From the NCBI RefSeq assembly GCF_000328765.2, contig NC_019954.2, positions 1,368,501-1,432,500 on the forward strand: DNA of 64,000 nucleotides, given 5' to 3'. The translations under genes and the position numbers were made by a program. The notes under the pieces are model-generated. The model did no database searches. It was not told the origin of the DNA and saw only the letters and a list, made by a program, of their open reading frames with translations. Positions within the stretch are counted from its first letter, which is position 1. Each line of letters opens with the position of its first letter. Positions 8,374-17,638 of this stretch are shown here, one piece after another. The DNA is from Tepidanaerobacter acetatoxydans Re1 (GTDB lineage Bacteria; Bacillota; Thermosediminibacteria; Thermosediminibacterales; Tepidanaerobacteraceae).

Positions 8374-8514
8374 ACACGTTTATTATTATACAATATTTAT
8401 TTTGCGGTGTCAAAGATTTTTGGTTAATAAATTAGCAATAACGCTTAAGTATGATCTTTTCACCTATATCTGTGATTAGTGGCTTATGTTTTATAATTAA
8501 ATTTATCCCGTGCT

Positions 8515-9717
8515 TTATTTCAATGCATTAACAAACTCTTCAATTCGATCAAGGCCTCTTTTGATATTCTCCATTGAAGTTGCATATGATAGTCTTATAT
8601 AATCATCAGCACCAAATGCTATTCCTGGGACTACTGCGACATTATGCTTTTCTAAAAGAACTTCAGCAAAATCTGTTGAATTCTTAATTATTCTACCATC
8701 ATACTGCTTGTTAAAGGTTTCTGATATATTCATAAACACATAGAAAGCTCCCTTGGGTAAATTACATGAAAGATTTTTCATTTCATTAATCCTTTTTGCC
8801 ATATATGTTCTGCGCTTTGAAAATTCTTCAACCATTTTTGAAATAGTATCTTGTTTTTTAGCTAAATTGGTCAAGGCTTCTATGCTTGCTTTTTGAGCTA
8901 TAGAGTTAGGATTGGATGTTGAATGACTCTGGAAATTTTCCATAGCTTCTATAAGCTGTTTTGGCCCTGCTGCAAAGCCAATTCTCCAGCCTGTCATTGC
9001 AAATGATTTTGACATACCATTTATCAGTAAAGTTCTTTCAAGTATGTTTTCATATGTTGTAGCAATGCTAACATGTTTTAAACCATCATAAATTAATTTG
9101 TCATATATTTCATCCGATATAACAAAAAGATTGTTTTTTACTGCTAATTCCGCGATTTGCTCTAAATCCTGTTTAGGATATACGCTACCACATGGATTAT
9201 TAGGGCTATTAATTATGATTACTTTAGTTTTCTCATCTATATATTTTTCTAATGTTTCTGCCTTTAGCATAAAGTTATTATTTTCGGTTGTTGGTACAAA
9301 AACTGAAATTCCTCCGCAAAGTTTAACCATCTCCGGATAGCTTACCCAATAGGGGCTAGGAATTAAAACTTTATCACCCTCATTTATAAGACAGTATAAT
9401 GCGTTATAAAGGCATTGTTTAGCACCATTTGATATTATTATCTGATTTGAAGCATATTTAACACCAATTTCTTCTTCAAAATAATTTGATACAGCTATCT
9501 TAAGTTCTTCAATTCCTCCAACCGGCGTGTATTTTGTAAAGCCCTGATTAATGGCAGATATAGCTGCCAATTTAATATACTCAGGAGTATCAAAATCAGG
9601 CTCTCCTGCTCCGAAACCTATTATATTATGGCCTTCTTTCTTCATTCGCTTTGCTTTAGCATCAACAGCTAGGGTTGGAGATGGGCTTATATTCCGAGCT
9701 TTTTCTGAAATAAACAA
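8515..9717 (-). CDS. aspB: Class I aspartate aminotransferase (AspB-like)
   Basis: A 400-aa fold-type I aminotransferase, probably L-aspartate:2-oxoglutarate. PLP-site residues are visible: SPNNPCG (about 171-177), SDEIYDKL (D202, Y205), Schiff-base K237 in GMSKSFAMTGWRIGF and the C-terminal R in YIRLSYA. The TTG at 9715-9717 is used because AGGGAGG lies about 11 nt upstream. Its neighbourhood contains a YpmA-like gene, and ypmA lies near aspB in Bacillus as well, which supports the aspB assignment. Closely related class I enzymes acting on other amino acids cannot be excluded from sequence alone. Confidence 0.88.
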   Translation of the reverse strand: MFISEKARNISPSPTLAVDAKAKRMKKEGHNIIGFGAGEPDFDTPEYIKLAAISAINQGFTKYTPVGGIEELKIAVSNYFEEEIGVKYASNQIIISNGAKQCLYNALYCLINEGDKVLIPSPYWVSYPEMVKLCGGISVFVPTTENNNFMLKAETLEKYIDEKTKVIIINSPNNPCGSVYPKQDLEQIAELAVKNNLFVISDEIYDKLIYDGLKHVSIATTYENILERTLLINGMSKSFAMTGWRIGFAAGPKQLIEAMENFQSHSTSNPNSIAQKASIEALTNLAKKQDTISKMVEEFSKRRTYMAKRINEMKNLSCNLPKGAFYVFMNISETFNKQYDGRIIKNSTDFAEVLLEKHNVAVVPGIAFGADDYIRLSYATSMENIKRGLDRIEEFVNALK

Positions 9718-9834
9718 TTCTTAGATTACCTCCCTCAGCGTTTTAAACAAATAAAGTATTTCTCTTATATTCTTCATAAAATTAAAATTTCCTGCTTCCT
9801 TATAAATAAAAAAAGAAAAAAACCTTTAAAATTT

Positions 9835-10941
9835 TTATTTAATGTATCTTAAAATTTTTGAAAGTATCTGTTCGTCTACTGTTTTAATTGCCTCAAAGTC
9901 CATGTTAGAAGCATAAATCTTTTCAAGTTCATTACGTACTTTTTTTATATTTCCTAACGTTTCGATAGCCTTTTCAAATAATTCACGTGAAACTGATTTA
10001 TCATATTCAATGTATTCTTCCAAGCCTTTTAGTTTTGAATAGTCTAGCACAAAATCCATATTTATGATTTCATCATTCTGCCTTATGCTTGACAATATGT
10101 GAGGTTTAACAGAAGTTACAAAACCAACATCTAGTTCTTTGATTATAATATGTTCAATTTTCTTTGGATCTATCGGACAGTGAAATACATCTGCATCAAA
10201 GCCTTCGCTAGTAGCATGGTCTAAGATCTTCTTTAATAGGTCAGACTTTCCTGTGCCCGGATTACCGGATAATATAAAGCGTTGATGAACATTCCCAAAT
10301 AACTCATCTAAAAAGTGTATAGAACCTTCTGGGGTTATTCCGCTTGCAAACATATGTCTTTGGAAAGATATTTTGTTATTATTCACTTTAACATCTTTTT
10401 TAAAAACTTGATTTACTATTTCTTCGATTTTTGCTTCCCTTAATTTATTAATTACAGCATTACTATATATGTTTTCAAGATCATCTAAAATCATTTTAGA
10501 AGTTTTTAAATACTTATAAACCCTTTTGTAAAGATTACTCACCTTTTCCTGCAAATCAAAAATAATATCTTTATTTTCAAAAAGGTTAGCTTCATTCCAA
10601 TATTCGCCGAAATTGATTATTTCATCTATACAACCGGGAAATTTCGGATCTATTATATGAGGTGAGGTCCCATCAACTAAAGCAATATTATAATCCTTAA
10701 CTATCAAGCCATCTAAGGAGTCGCTATCAGCCGTACAGTGTAGCAGTTCAATGTCTAAACCTTTTTGAACTAATTCATTAGATATTTTTCTTATCATAGT
10801 TGATTTTCCTACACCTGGTCCGCCTTTGAGTATTATTATTCTCCGTGATTGCTTCCATGATAAAATATAATCAAAGAAAGAACAGTACCCGTCAGGAGTA
10901 TTATTACCAGGAAAATATCTTGTAATACATCCTTCACCCAT
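9835..10941 (-). CDS. Two-P-loop ATPase, PRK06851-like
   Basis: A 368-aa protein built as an internal duplication. Each half carries a Walker A motif: GGPGVGKS (residues 40-47) and GNPGTGKS (226-233). After each P-loop similar segments follow (ELLHCTADSDSLDGLIV in the first, DVFHCPIDPKKIEHIII in the second), then a helical region. The ATG at 10941 has GGAGGG upstream. The family is conserved in spore-forming Firmicutes but has no established function. It lies between aspB and the ypmA-like gene, and both intergenic spacings exceed 60 nt, so co-transcription is uncertain. Confidence 0.8.
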   Translation of the reverse strand: MGEGCITRYFPGNNTPDGYCSFFDYILSWKQSRRIIILKGGPGVGKSTMIRKISNELVQKGLDIELLHCTADSDSLDGLIVKDYNIALVDGTSPHIIDPKFPGCIDEIINFGEYWNEANLFENKDIIFDLQEKVSNLYKRVYKYLKTSKMILDDLENIYSNAVINKLREAKIEEIVNQVFKKDVKVNNNKISFQRHMFASGITPEGSIHFLDELFGNVHQRFILSGNPGTGKSDLLKKILDHATSEGFDADVFHCPIDPKKIEHIIIKELDVGFVTSVKPHILSSIRQNDEIINMDFVLDYSKLKGLEEYIEYDKSVSRELFEKAIETLGNIKKVRNELEKIYASNMDFEAIKTVDEQILSKILRYIK

Positions 10942-11010
10942 AATATGGTTCCCTCCTAAAAACTAAATATTAATATAGTATACGTGGAGAGAACTCTAAT
11001 GGTGCAAGTT

Positions 11011-11178
11011 TTAAGTTTCATATATTGATATAATAGCTTTATTATTTTTTTTTGAAATACCAATTATGATTTGCTTATTTTTTAAATTTTTATTTAAGAA
11101 ATCTACAAGTTTATACAGCTCATCATTATAGGTTATTTCTTTTTTTGCAATAAGTTCAAGCTTACTATTCGCACCCAT
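11011..11178 (-). CDS. YpmA-like small protein
   Basis: A 55-aa acidic/basic mixed protein (MGANSKLELIAKK at the start, ELYKLVDFLNKNLKNKQIIIG in the middle). Length, the DELYKLVDFLNKNLK helix and position near aspB all match my recollection of Bacillus YpmA, a conserved protein of unknown function. The ATG at 11178 is chosen because AGGAAGG lies 8 nt before it; a longer frame would overlap surE and lacks such a site. It lies 23 nt downstream of surE and may be co-expressed with it. Confidence 0.65.
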   Translation of the reverse strand: MGANSKLELIAKKEITYNDELYKLVDFLNKNLKNKQIIIGISKKNNKAIISIYET

Positions 11179-11201
11179 CTTTATTACCTTCCTGCATGTT
11201 T

Positions 11202-11972
11202 TTATATTTGTAAATCCCACTTTTTGAGTGTTTCAATAACTTCGTATTTCGTTAAATCAAAAAGCAGCGGTGTAATTGAAATATATTTGTTTTTTACAGC
11301 CCAAACATCAGAACCAATTTCGTCATTATCAATTGCTTCACCGGCCAGCCAATAGTAAATTTTACCTCGAGGGTCCATACGACGATCAAAACTATTTTTA
11401 TATTTTATGGTACCCAGGTGAGTTATAGCAACACCAACAATCTCATCTTGCTCAACAGATGGTATATTTATATTTAACAGTGAATCTTCAGGAAAAACTC
11501 TTTCTAGGATTTGCATACATAACTTTTTTACAATCTGAGCAGCACTATTAAAACTAACATTTTCATAATTATGATTGTGGCTAATTATAGATAATGCTAT
11601 TGCCGGAATTCCTGAAAGAGCAGCCTCTATTGCTGCTGATACAGTCCCGGAATAAATTACATCAGTTCCCAAGTTAGGCCCGCGATTAATTCCAGATAAG
11701 ACTAGGTCAGGAGTAAAATCCAGCAAGGCTTCAAGTGCTAATTTTACACAATCAGAAGGAGTGCCATTTACTTTCCAACCCGAGGCTTTGCTATTTGGAA
11801 TATGTATTTTTTCAGTTCTCAATGGTTTATGCATAGTTATTGCGTGAGCTGTAGCACTGCGTTCGCGGTCCGGAGCAACAACTGTAATATTAGCAACTTC
11901 AGACATCTCTTGAACTAGAGCAGTTAAGCCTTCAGAATATATGCCATCATCATTTGTAATAAGTATGTTCAA
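11202..11972 (-). CDS. surE: 5'/3'-nucleotidase SurE
   Basis: A 256-aa SurE-family phosphatase that removes phosphate from nucleoside monophosphates in a divalent-metal-dependent way. The N-terminal metal ligands are in ILITNDDG (D8, D9). Further signatures are APDRERSATAHAITMHKPLR, VNGTPSDCVKLAL and LVLSGINRGPNLGTDVIYSGTVSAA. The TTG start at 11972 is preceded by AGGAG. It lies 11 nt downstream of a TPR-protein gene and ahead of the YpmA-like gene, suggesting one transcript. Identity is secure; the physiological nucleotide substrate is not evident. Confidence 0.95.
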   Translation of the reverse strand: MNILITNDDGIYSEGLTALVQEMSEVANITVVAPDRERSATAHAITMHKPLRTEKIHIPNSKASGWKVNGTPSDCVKLALEALLDFTPDLVLSGINRGPNLGTDVIYSGTVSAAIEAALSGIPAIALSIISHNHNYENVSFNSAAQIVKKLCMQILERVFPEDSLLNINIPSVEQDEIVGVAITHLGTIKYKNSFDRRMDPRGKIYYWLAGEAIDNDEIGSDVWAVKNKYISITPLLFDLTKYEVIETLKKWDLQI

Positions 11973-11983
11973 ATACTACACTC

Positions 11984-13198
11984 CTATCTGGCAATAATTA
12001 GTGATTTATTGAAGTTTTTTACTGCAGCTTCATGATTACCGAGTTGTTCAAAACATATTCCTTTCAAGATATAAAAATCAAAATTATGACTACTTTTGTT
12101 TTTAATATTAGCTAGACAAGTAAGAGCTTCACTATACATACCTTTTTTTACTAAACAATATGCCTTATTAAATAGTAAATCATCTGAATGACACTTATTT
12201 GAATCTAATAATTTGTTGAAAAGTTTTAAAGCCTCATCATATTTTCCTAGGGCTACTAAGCATAAGGCTTTATTATTATATAATATTATATCATTTTTTA
12301 CGATTTTTTCAGCCTCATTCAAACACTCTAATGCAATATTATATTGCCCAAGTTTATACAGACAATAACCCTTATTTATGAGTAGATCAGGGTTATTTGG
12401 ATCTATGTTCAAACCTATGTTGTAGTATTCTAAAGCTTCGTAATTTTTATCACATTCGGCTAAGCATGATGCACAGTTATTAATAGCAATAATATTATGT
12501 GGCGTCTTGCTTAGTATTTTTTTATAAATCTCGGCAGCTTCTTCGAATTTCTTTAATTTACTTAAAGTTAATGCTAGATTTAATTGCACATTATAATCAT
12601 CTGGTGAATTTCTTAAACATTCTTCAAAACACAATCTTGCTTCTTCCATTTTGTTAAGTTCAATTAAGCATAAACCTTTTTTATTTAATATTTTAACTAA
12701 ATTATGTTGATCTTCCTGCTTTATGCATAACAATGCTTTATTAAAAAATCCAAGAGCTTCATCGTAACGGTTTGTTTTTAGCAAACAGCGGCCTATGCCA
12801 TATAACCCTAAAATTTGATATTTTGAATCACTACCAATCAAAGATCGATACCTTACCTCTGCCTTTTCTAATTGAGCTGTTGCAAAAAATATTTCTGCTG
12901 ATAAACATTTGATGTCTATATTTTTAGGATCAATTATTTCTGCTTTTTCTAAAAAAAGAAGAGCATTGCTATAATCTTTTAGGAAATAATACATCACTCC
13001 TTTCCAACAGTATATTTTGACAGTGTTATTTTCTTTTGATAACTTATTAATATAACATAGAGCCTTGCTATATTTCCCTATCCAAAATAAGAAACTCATC
13101 CAAATGAACTGTATGTTATACTGCTTCTTCTTGTTATTTTTATTGTTTTCAGCATTTTTTAGATTAAGTAGAACATCATAAACCTCTTTTTTAGTCAT
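11984..13198 (-). CDS. TPR-repeat protein
   Basis: A 404-aa protein made almost wholly of tetratricopeptide repeats, about nine or ten units with the W/L-G-Y-A-P spacing (for example GRCLLKTNRYDEALGFFNKAL, KALCLVALGKYDEALKLFNKL). There is no signal peptide and no catalytic domain, so it is likely a cytosolic scaffold or adaptor. The ATG at 13198 has GGGGGG upstream. It lies immediately before surE. The partner is unknown. Confidence 0.85.
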   Translation of the reverse strand: MTKKEVYDVLLNLKNAENNKNNKKKQYNIQFIWMSFLFWIGKYSKALCYINKLSKENNTVKIYCWKGVMYYFLKDYSNALLFLEKAEIIDPKNIDIKCLSAEIFFATAQLEKAEVRYRSLIGSDSKYQILGLYGIGRCLLKTNRYDEALGFFNKALLCIKQEDQHNLVKILNKKGLCLIELNKMEEARLCFEECLRNSPDDYNVQLNLALTLSKLKKFEEAAEIYKKILSKTPHNIIAINNCASCLAECDKNYEALEYYNIGLNIDPNNPDLLINKGYCLYKLGQYNIALECLNEAEKIVKNDIILYNNKALCLVALGKYDEALKLFNKLLDSNKCHSDDLLFNKAYCLVKKGMYSEALTCLANIKNKSSHNFDFYILKGICFEQLGNHEAAVKNFNKSLIIAR

Positions 13199-13267
13199 TT
13201 TAAAATCCCCCCATTACTTCTTTAACATAATATTCTATTTTTTGCCGTTTTTTCCTTCTTATGTTAT

Positions 13268-13305
13268 AAAAATAAATGGAAAGACTAGTCCTTCCATTTA
13301 TTTTT
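13268..13305 (-). terminator. Intrinsic terminator after the Cys-rich protein gene
   Basis: Perfect 14-bp stem (13268-13281 with 13292-13305). The - strand ends in a T-rich tract. It lies about 50 nt downstream of the gene ending at 13356. Confidence 0.8.
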
Positions 13306-13355
13306 ATCTGCGATATAGCTATTAATAATATTACAACTTACAATGTAAATTTTGT

Positions 13356-13670
13356 TCACATATTTTTTATTTTTATTTTACAATTAGTATTACAAAACTC
13401 AGCAGGCGAATCCATAGTAATACTTAATAATTCGCAACTGAACCAAGTATAGCTTGAACCTCGAATGGGGAAATACTTATGAGGTTTAATATATTTACAA
13501 GGTTTATCGTTCATAATACACGGAATGATGCATCTTCCGCAAGCCCAACTTTGTTCTATATCTTTTGGAGTCAGCAGAGCATTTGCAAGAATGCATTTAT
13601 AAATACTTCCGGAGGAATCCAGAGATTTATAATCTTTATGTTTTGTTAGATACCGGCAGTATTTATTCAA
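13356..13670 (-). CDS. Cysteine-rich protein of unknown function
   Basis: A 104-aa protein with nine cysteines, several in pairs or clusters: WACGRCIIPC, KPCKYIKPHKYF, FCNTNCKIK. Such spacing suggests bound zinc or an iron-sulfur cluster. The TTG at 13670 is taken as the start because GGGAGG lies 10 nt upstream; the earlier in-frame ATG has no ribosome binding site. It is an isolated gene with its own terminator. I do not recognise the family, and the metal content is inferred from cysteine count only. Confidence 0.6.
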   Translation of the reverse strand: MNKYCRYLTKHKDYKSLDSSGSIYKCILANALLTPKDIEQSWACGRCIIPCIMNDKPCKYIKPHKYFPIRGSSYTWFSCELLSITMDSPAEFCNTNCKIKIKNM

Positions 13671-13878
13671 TTTGACAATGCCTCCCATTTTTTATGGATA
13701 TAAGTTTTATAGTAGTTCTATAGTTATTTTTTTAGTTATGAAAAACAGTTAAATTATCTTCTATCTATCCAAAAGCCTTTGTTCATAAAATATGAGAAGC
13801 ATATAAATAAAGTGCATAAATTATTAAATTTCTGCTCGTTGATTCAGCGTAAGCATTTATTTTTTCTATTTATTTCTA

Positions 13879-14859
13879 TCATTTTCCCTCAATTAGCTCA
13901 ATAAGCAGTTCTACGCTCTGAACAATATCGTTAAAATTCACCATTTCTGTAGGAGTGTGTATGTATCTGGTAGGAATAGATAAAGCCCCTGATGGTACGC
14001 CTGAGCGTGTTAAATGTATTGCTCCAGTATCAGTACCACCTTTTTCAAGAACTTCTAACTGAAAAGGTGTGCTTTTCCTTTCGGCAGCATCTATTAGTGC
14101 TTTTTTGACTTCAGGATGGCATATAACAGAACTATCTTTTACTTTTATTGCGGGTCCTTTTCCTAACTCTACAGCCATTTTTTCTGATTCAGGAGTATCA
14201 CCTGTGTCTGTAACATCTACAGCTATGGCAAAATCAGGATTGACTCCGTAAGCAGAAGTCTTTGCACCTCTTAAGCCTACTTCTTCTTGGACGGTAAAAA
14301 CTACAAATAAATTATAATTAGGATTTTTCAACCTTTTAAGAACTTCTATCAAAATAGCACATCCTACCCTGTCATCCAATGAATTAGATATAATATGATC
14401 TCCTATAATGCTACATTCCTTATCATATACTCCGGTATCACCTATATTAACTCTTTTAAATGCGTCCTCTTTCGATTTTACTCCAATGTCAATAAACATT
14501 TTATTAATTTTCAAATTCTTAATATCATCCATTTTTTCCATTCCAATAACCCCTAAAGTTCCATTAGCAAAAACAACTCTTTGTCCTATTAATGTAAATG
14601 GAGATATCCCACCTATATTCGAAAATCTCAAAAAACCTTTTTCATCTATATTTGTTATAATTATACCTATTTCATCCATATGAGCTGCTAACATCAATCT
14701 TTCTCCAGGTCCTGCTTTTGAGGCAATAATGTTTCCCAACCTGTCAACAGTGATTGAATCGGCATAAGGCTTAATTTCATCAATAATTTTCCTTCTAATT
14801 TTCTCTTCGCTTCCCGAAGGACCAAATACTTCAGTCAGTTCCTTTATTAAAACTTTCAT
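13879..14859 (-). CDS. M42 family aminopeptidase (third of three)
   Basis: A 326-aa zinc/cobalt aminopeptidase of the M42 (TET/FrvX/CelM) family. Metal ligands are visible: AAHMDEIG (H60, D62), NSLDDRVG, the catalytic glutamates in VQEEVGLRGA, DVTDTGDTP and the C-terminal YIHTPTEM histidine. The ATG at 14859 is chosen because GGAAAGGGG lies just upstream; it begins one nucleotide after the stop codon of the preceding paralogue. TET enzymes form dodecamers that trim peptides. The three adjacent paralogues probably arose by duplication and may differ in residue preference. Confidence 0.92.
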   Translation of the reverse strand: MKVLIKELTEVFGPSGSEEKIRRKIIDEIKPYADSITVDRLGNIIASKAGPGERLMLAAHMDEIGIIITNIDEKGFLRFSNIGGISPFTLIGQRVVFANGTLGVIGMEKMDDIKNLKINKMFIDIGVKSKEDAFKRVNIGDTGVYDKECSIIGDHIISNSLDDRVGCAILIEVLKRLKNPNYNLFVVFTVQEEVGLRGAKTSAYGVNPDFAIAVDVTDTGDTPESEKMAVELGKGPAIKVKDSSVICHPEVKKALIDAAERKSTPFQLEVLEKGGTDTGAIHLTRSGVPSGALSIPTRYIHTPTEMVNFNDIVQSVELLIELIEGK

Positions 14860-14860
14860 T

Positions 14861-15874
14861 TTAAATTCCCCTTTCCTGCACATAATGGATTATAACATCA
14901 ATTAAAGAAATTGTATGTTCTATGTCTTTGAAATTGGCTATAGCTATAGGAGAATGTATGTATCTACATGGTACAGAAAAAATTACGGTTGGAATACCTT
15001 GATAAGTTGTATAAATTCTACCACCATCAGTACCGCCAAAAGTAGTCCTCTTATACTGATAGGGTATATTATGATTATCTGCGACTTCTATAATCCAGTT
15101 TATTAAGTTTTTTTCTGCAATATAAGTTCTGTCCATAAAAGTTATAGCCGGACCTTTTCCTAAAGTTGTGCAATATTCTTCTTCTTTTGTATCAGGTACA
15201 TCAGATGCAAAAGTTCCTTCTACTACAATAGCAAAGTCAGGATTAACAGTATAAGCCGCTACTGCAGAACCTCGAAGACCGATTTCCTCCTGAACTGTAA
15301 ATACTCCTGTGATAGGTACATTATAAGTTTTCTTTAATATTTCTGATATAATATAACACCCAATTCTATCATCTAAGGCCTTCCCGATAATTATATTATC
15401 CACCGAGCTGAATTCTGTATCAAAAACTGCATAGTCTCCAATTTTCACTTTTGTTTCTGCATCTTCTTTGTCTTTTGCACCAATATCTATATATAGATTC
15501 TTAGATTTTAGTGGTATTTCCCTTTCATTTGGATCTTGTAAATGTATTGCTTTTGCTCCTATGACTCCTTTAATCTTATTCGATCCTACAACTACGTTTT
15601 TTGATACAAGGATTCTCTCATCGATACCTCCGACTGTATCAAACCTTAGCAAACCATTGTTTTCAATATATTTTATCATGAAACCCACTTCATCCATATG
15701 AGCACATAACATTAAGCTGGGCTTATTACATTTTGAAGTTTTTTCAATAAATAGATTTCCTAAAGCATCTGTTTTGGATTTTCCTACATTACATAAATTC
15801 TGTCTTATAATATCTCTGACTTCGCCTTCAGCACCTGAAACGCCAAAAGCATTAGAAAGTTGCTTTAATAACAT
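14861..15874 (-). CDS. M42 family aminopeptidase (second of three)
   Basis: A 337-aa paralogue of its neighbours. It shows CAHMDEVG, KALDDRIGCYI, VQEEIGLRGSAVAAY and CRYIHSPIAIANF, the complete M42 metal and catalytic set. In the position where the third paralogue has DVTDTGDTP it has EGTFASDVPDT, so the fourth metal ligand region is glutamate-based, as in some TET proteins with other side-chain specificity. The ATG at 15874 overlaps the end of the first paralogue by 10 nt, indicating translational coupling. Confidence 0.92.
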   Translation of the reverse strand: MLLKQLSNAFGVSGAEGEVRDIIRQNLCNVGKSKTDALGNLFIEKTSKCNKPSLMLCAHMDEVGFMIKYIENNGLLRFDTVGGIDERILVSKNVVVGSNKIKGVIGAKAIHLQDPNEREIPLKSKNLYIDIGAKDKEDAETKVKIGDYAVFDTEFSSVDNIIIGKALDDRIGCYIISEILKKTYNVPITGVFTVQEEIGLRGSAVAAYTVNPDFAIVVEGTFASDVPDTKEEEYCTTLGKGPAITFMDRTYIAEKNLINWIIEVADNHNIPYQYKRTTFGGTDGGRIYTTYQGIPTVIFSVPCRYIHSPIAIANFKDIEHTISLIDVIIHYVQERGI

Positions 15875-16914
15875 GCCAATCCCTCCATAAAATCCTTACA
15901 TAATGATGCTATAAAAAGAGCAAGAAGGCGACCTGACATTTTTATATCATCTAAGCATAGAGTTTCTACAGTAGTATGCATATATTTCAGAGGTATTGAC
16001 ACAAGAGCTGTAGGGATACCCTCTTTGGTAATTTGAATAGCCCAGGCATCGGTACCGGTTGCAGACGGCTGAGGGTCAAGCTGATAAGGTATTTTATAGT
16101 CTTCAGCTATCTGCTTTAATCGATTATAAAGTTTCGGATGGATATTGGGCCCTAGAGCCAAAGCTGGCCCTAATCCCAGTTTCTGTGTATTGTATTCGGG
16201 TGTATCTGGCATATTCCCATGGCAAACATCGATAGCTATTCCGATATCTGGGCAGATACCATAGCTACTGACTATTGCACCTCTTAAGCCAACCTCCTCT
16301 TGTGCTGTAGCTACTGCATATACACTTACAGCGTGCTTGAGTTTAGATAATTCCTCTAATGCAACTAACATTACGGCAATACCAGCTCTATCATCTAAAG
16401 CATTCGATGAAAAGCAATTATTAAGCAGCTCAACTGGTTTCCTCTTAAAAGTTATAAAATCTCCGATGGTGATATATCTTTGAACATCTTGTGGTGTAAG
16501 TCCTGTATCGATAAACATATTTTCAGCTTTAACCGCCTTTTTGCGTTCATCCGTTTCTTGGATATGTGGTGGTTTACTGCCGATAATTCCTAGTATATTT
16601 TTACGTCCATGGATAATTACTTCTTGAGCTGGCAGTATTCGCTGGTCTACACCTCCTATAAATGCAAAATGCACAAACCCTTTATCATCAATGTGTTTTA
16701 CCATTAAACCGATTTCATCCATATGAGCAGCAAGCATTATTTTATATTCTGGCGAAAACCCTCTTTTCAAACTAATTATGTTCCCAAATTTATCGCATTT
16801 TACTTCATCGCAATAATTTGAAAAAACCTCCTTTATTAATTCATTGTTTTGAAATTCACTTCCTGATGGGATTGCAGGTTCTATAAGACGTACTAAGACT
16901 TCGCTTAAATCCAA
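15865..16914 (-). CDS. M42 family aminopeptidase (first of three)
   Basis: A 349-aa M42 peptidase: AAHMDEIGLM, NALDDRAGIAV, AQEEVGLRGAIVSSYG, DVCHGNMPDTPEY and LKYMHTTVET. The TTG start at 16914 follows AGGAGG. This is the promoter-proximal gene of the three-gene peptidase operon. In this copy the C-terminal histidine motif is YMHTT rather than YIHT/SP. A peptide-scavenging role fits an amino-acid-fermenting anaerobe; that is inference. Confidence 0.92.
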   Translation of the reverse strand: MDLSEVLVRLIEPAIPSGSEFQNNELIKEVFSNYCDEVKCDKFGNIISLKRGFSPEYKIMLAAHMDEIGLMVKHIDDKGFVHFAFIGGVDQRILPAQEVIIHGRKNILGIIGSKPPHIQETDERKKAVKAENMFIDTGLTPQDVQRYITIGDFITFKRKPVELLNNCFSSNALDDRAGIAVMLVALEELSKLKHAVSVYAVATAQEEVGLRGAIVSSYGICPDIGIAIDVCHGNMPDTPEYNTQKLGLGPALALGPNIHPKLYNRLKQIAEDYKIPYQLDPQPSATGTDAWAIQITKEGIPTALVSIPLKYMHTTVETLCLDDIKMSGRLLALFIASLCKDFMEGLACY

Positions 16915-17163
16915 GATTATCCTCCTTTCTGCTTAAGAATATATTTCTACACTTTATATAAGTTTCCTCTATTATCTATTCATTATTATCATAAATTAAT
17001 TTTATTTTAAACGCTTTATTATAAGACAAGTATAACCCCATGCTAAACATGAGAGCAGCCAATAAAATTCAAATATTGACACTCTCTTAATTAATTGTTT
17101 ATATCCATAAAACAAAAAAGTCGAGTATTATTCTTAAATGCTACAGACAAAAAACTGGACATA
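16915..17163. other. Intergenic stretch ahead of the peptidase operon
   Basis: AT-rich. It should hold the promoter for the M42 operon, but no confident -35/-10 pair could be fixed by eye. No open frame with a ribosome binding site was found. Confidence 0.4.
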
Positions 17164-17189
17164 AAAAGCAGGCCTAAAAACCTGCTTTT
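17164..17189 (-). terminator. Hairpin downstream of the tRNA cluster
   Basis: Perfect 9-bp stem (17164-17172 with 17181-17189). The T-rich flank on the - strand makes it a second terminator for the tRNA transcript. Confidence 0.6.
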
Positions 17190-17234
17190 CTTATCATCTT
17201 TTGCTATCATTTTATATTATTGGACGTTATCATA

Positions 17235-17266
17235 AAAAAATAAAAACCCTCAAGCGCAAGAGGGTT
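17235..17266 (-). terminator. Intrinsic terminator of the tRNA operon
   Basis: Stem AACCCTC (17245-17251) with GAGGGTT (17260-17266), followed on the - strand by a T-rich run. It lies 13 nt beyond the tRNA-Lys 3' end. Confidence 0.8.
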
Positions 17267-17279
17267 GTAATCTTTAATA

Positions 17280-17355
17280 TGGTGGGCCATCAGGGACTCG
17301 AACCCGGGACGCCCTGATTAAGAGTCAGGTGCTCTACCAACTGAGCTAATGGCCC
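17280..17355 (-). tRNA. tRNA-Lys (anticodon CTT)
   Basis: 76 nt; acceptor GGGCCAT/ATGGCCC, anticodon arm CCTGACTCTTAATCAGG, T-loop GGTTCGAGTCC, encoded CCA at 17280-17282. It is the last gene of a four-tRNA operon. Confidence 0.95.
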
Positions 17356-17383
17356 ATACATCACAATGAAATCTATTATAATA

Positions 17384-17469
17384 TGGTGGAGAGGGGTGGA
17401 TTCGAACCACCGAAGGCGCTGCCAGCAGATTTACAGTCTGCCCCCTTTGGCCAACTCGGGAACCTCTCC
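17384..17469 (-). tRNA. tRNA-Tyr (anticodon GTA)
   Basis: 86 nt with the long variable arm of a class II tRNA; anticodon arm GCAGACTGTAAATCTGC; acceptor GGAGAGG/CCTCTCC; encoded CCA. Confidence 0.95.
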
Positions 17470-17480
17470 AAAATATTTTA

Positions 17481-17556
17481 TGGAGCCGACGATGGGACTC
17501 GAACCCGCGACCTGCTGATTACAAATCAGCTGCTCTACCAGCTGAGCTACGTCGGC
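17481..17556 (-). tRNA. tRNA-Thr (anticodon TGT)
   Basis: 76 nt; acceptor GCCGACG/CGTCGGC, anticodon arm GCTGATTTGTAATCAGC, encoded CCA at 17481-17483. Confidence 0.95.
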
Positions 17557-17561
17557 AAAAA

Positions 17562-17638
17562 TGGTGGGCCCACTAGGACTCGAACCTAGGACCGGCCGGT
17601 TATGAGCCGGCTGCTCTAACCAACTGAGCTATGGGCCC
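17562..17638 (-). tRNA. tRNA with CAT anticodon, probably elongator tRNA-Met
   Basis: 77 nt; acceptor GGGCCCA/TGGGCCC, anticodon arm GCCGGCTCATAACCGGC, encoded CCA. The paired first acceptor position argues against initiator tRNA. A tRNA-Ile2 with modified C34 is the alternative; the body looks more like clostridial tRNA-Met. Confidence 0.85.

Noticed and set aside
17383-17589. 68-aa + strand frame over tRNA genes
   Set aside because: It is the complement of tRNA-Tyr and tRNA-Thr, a common false gene.
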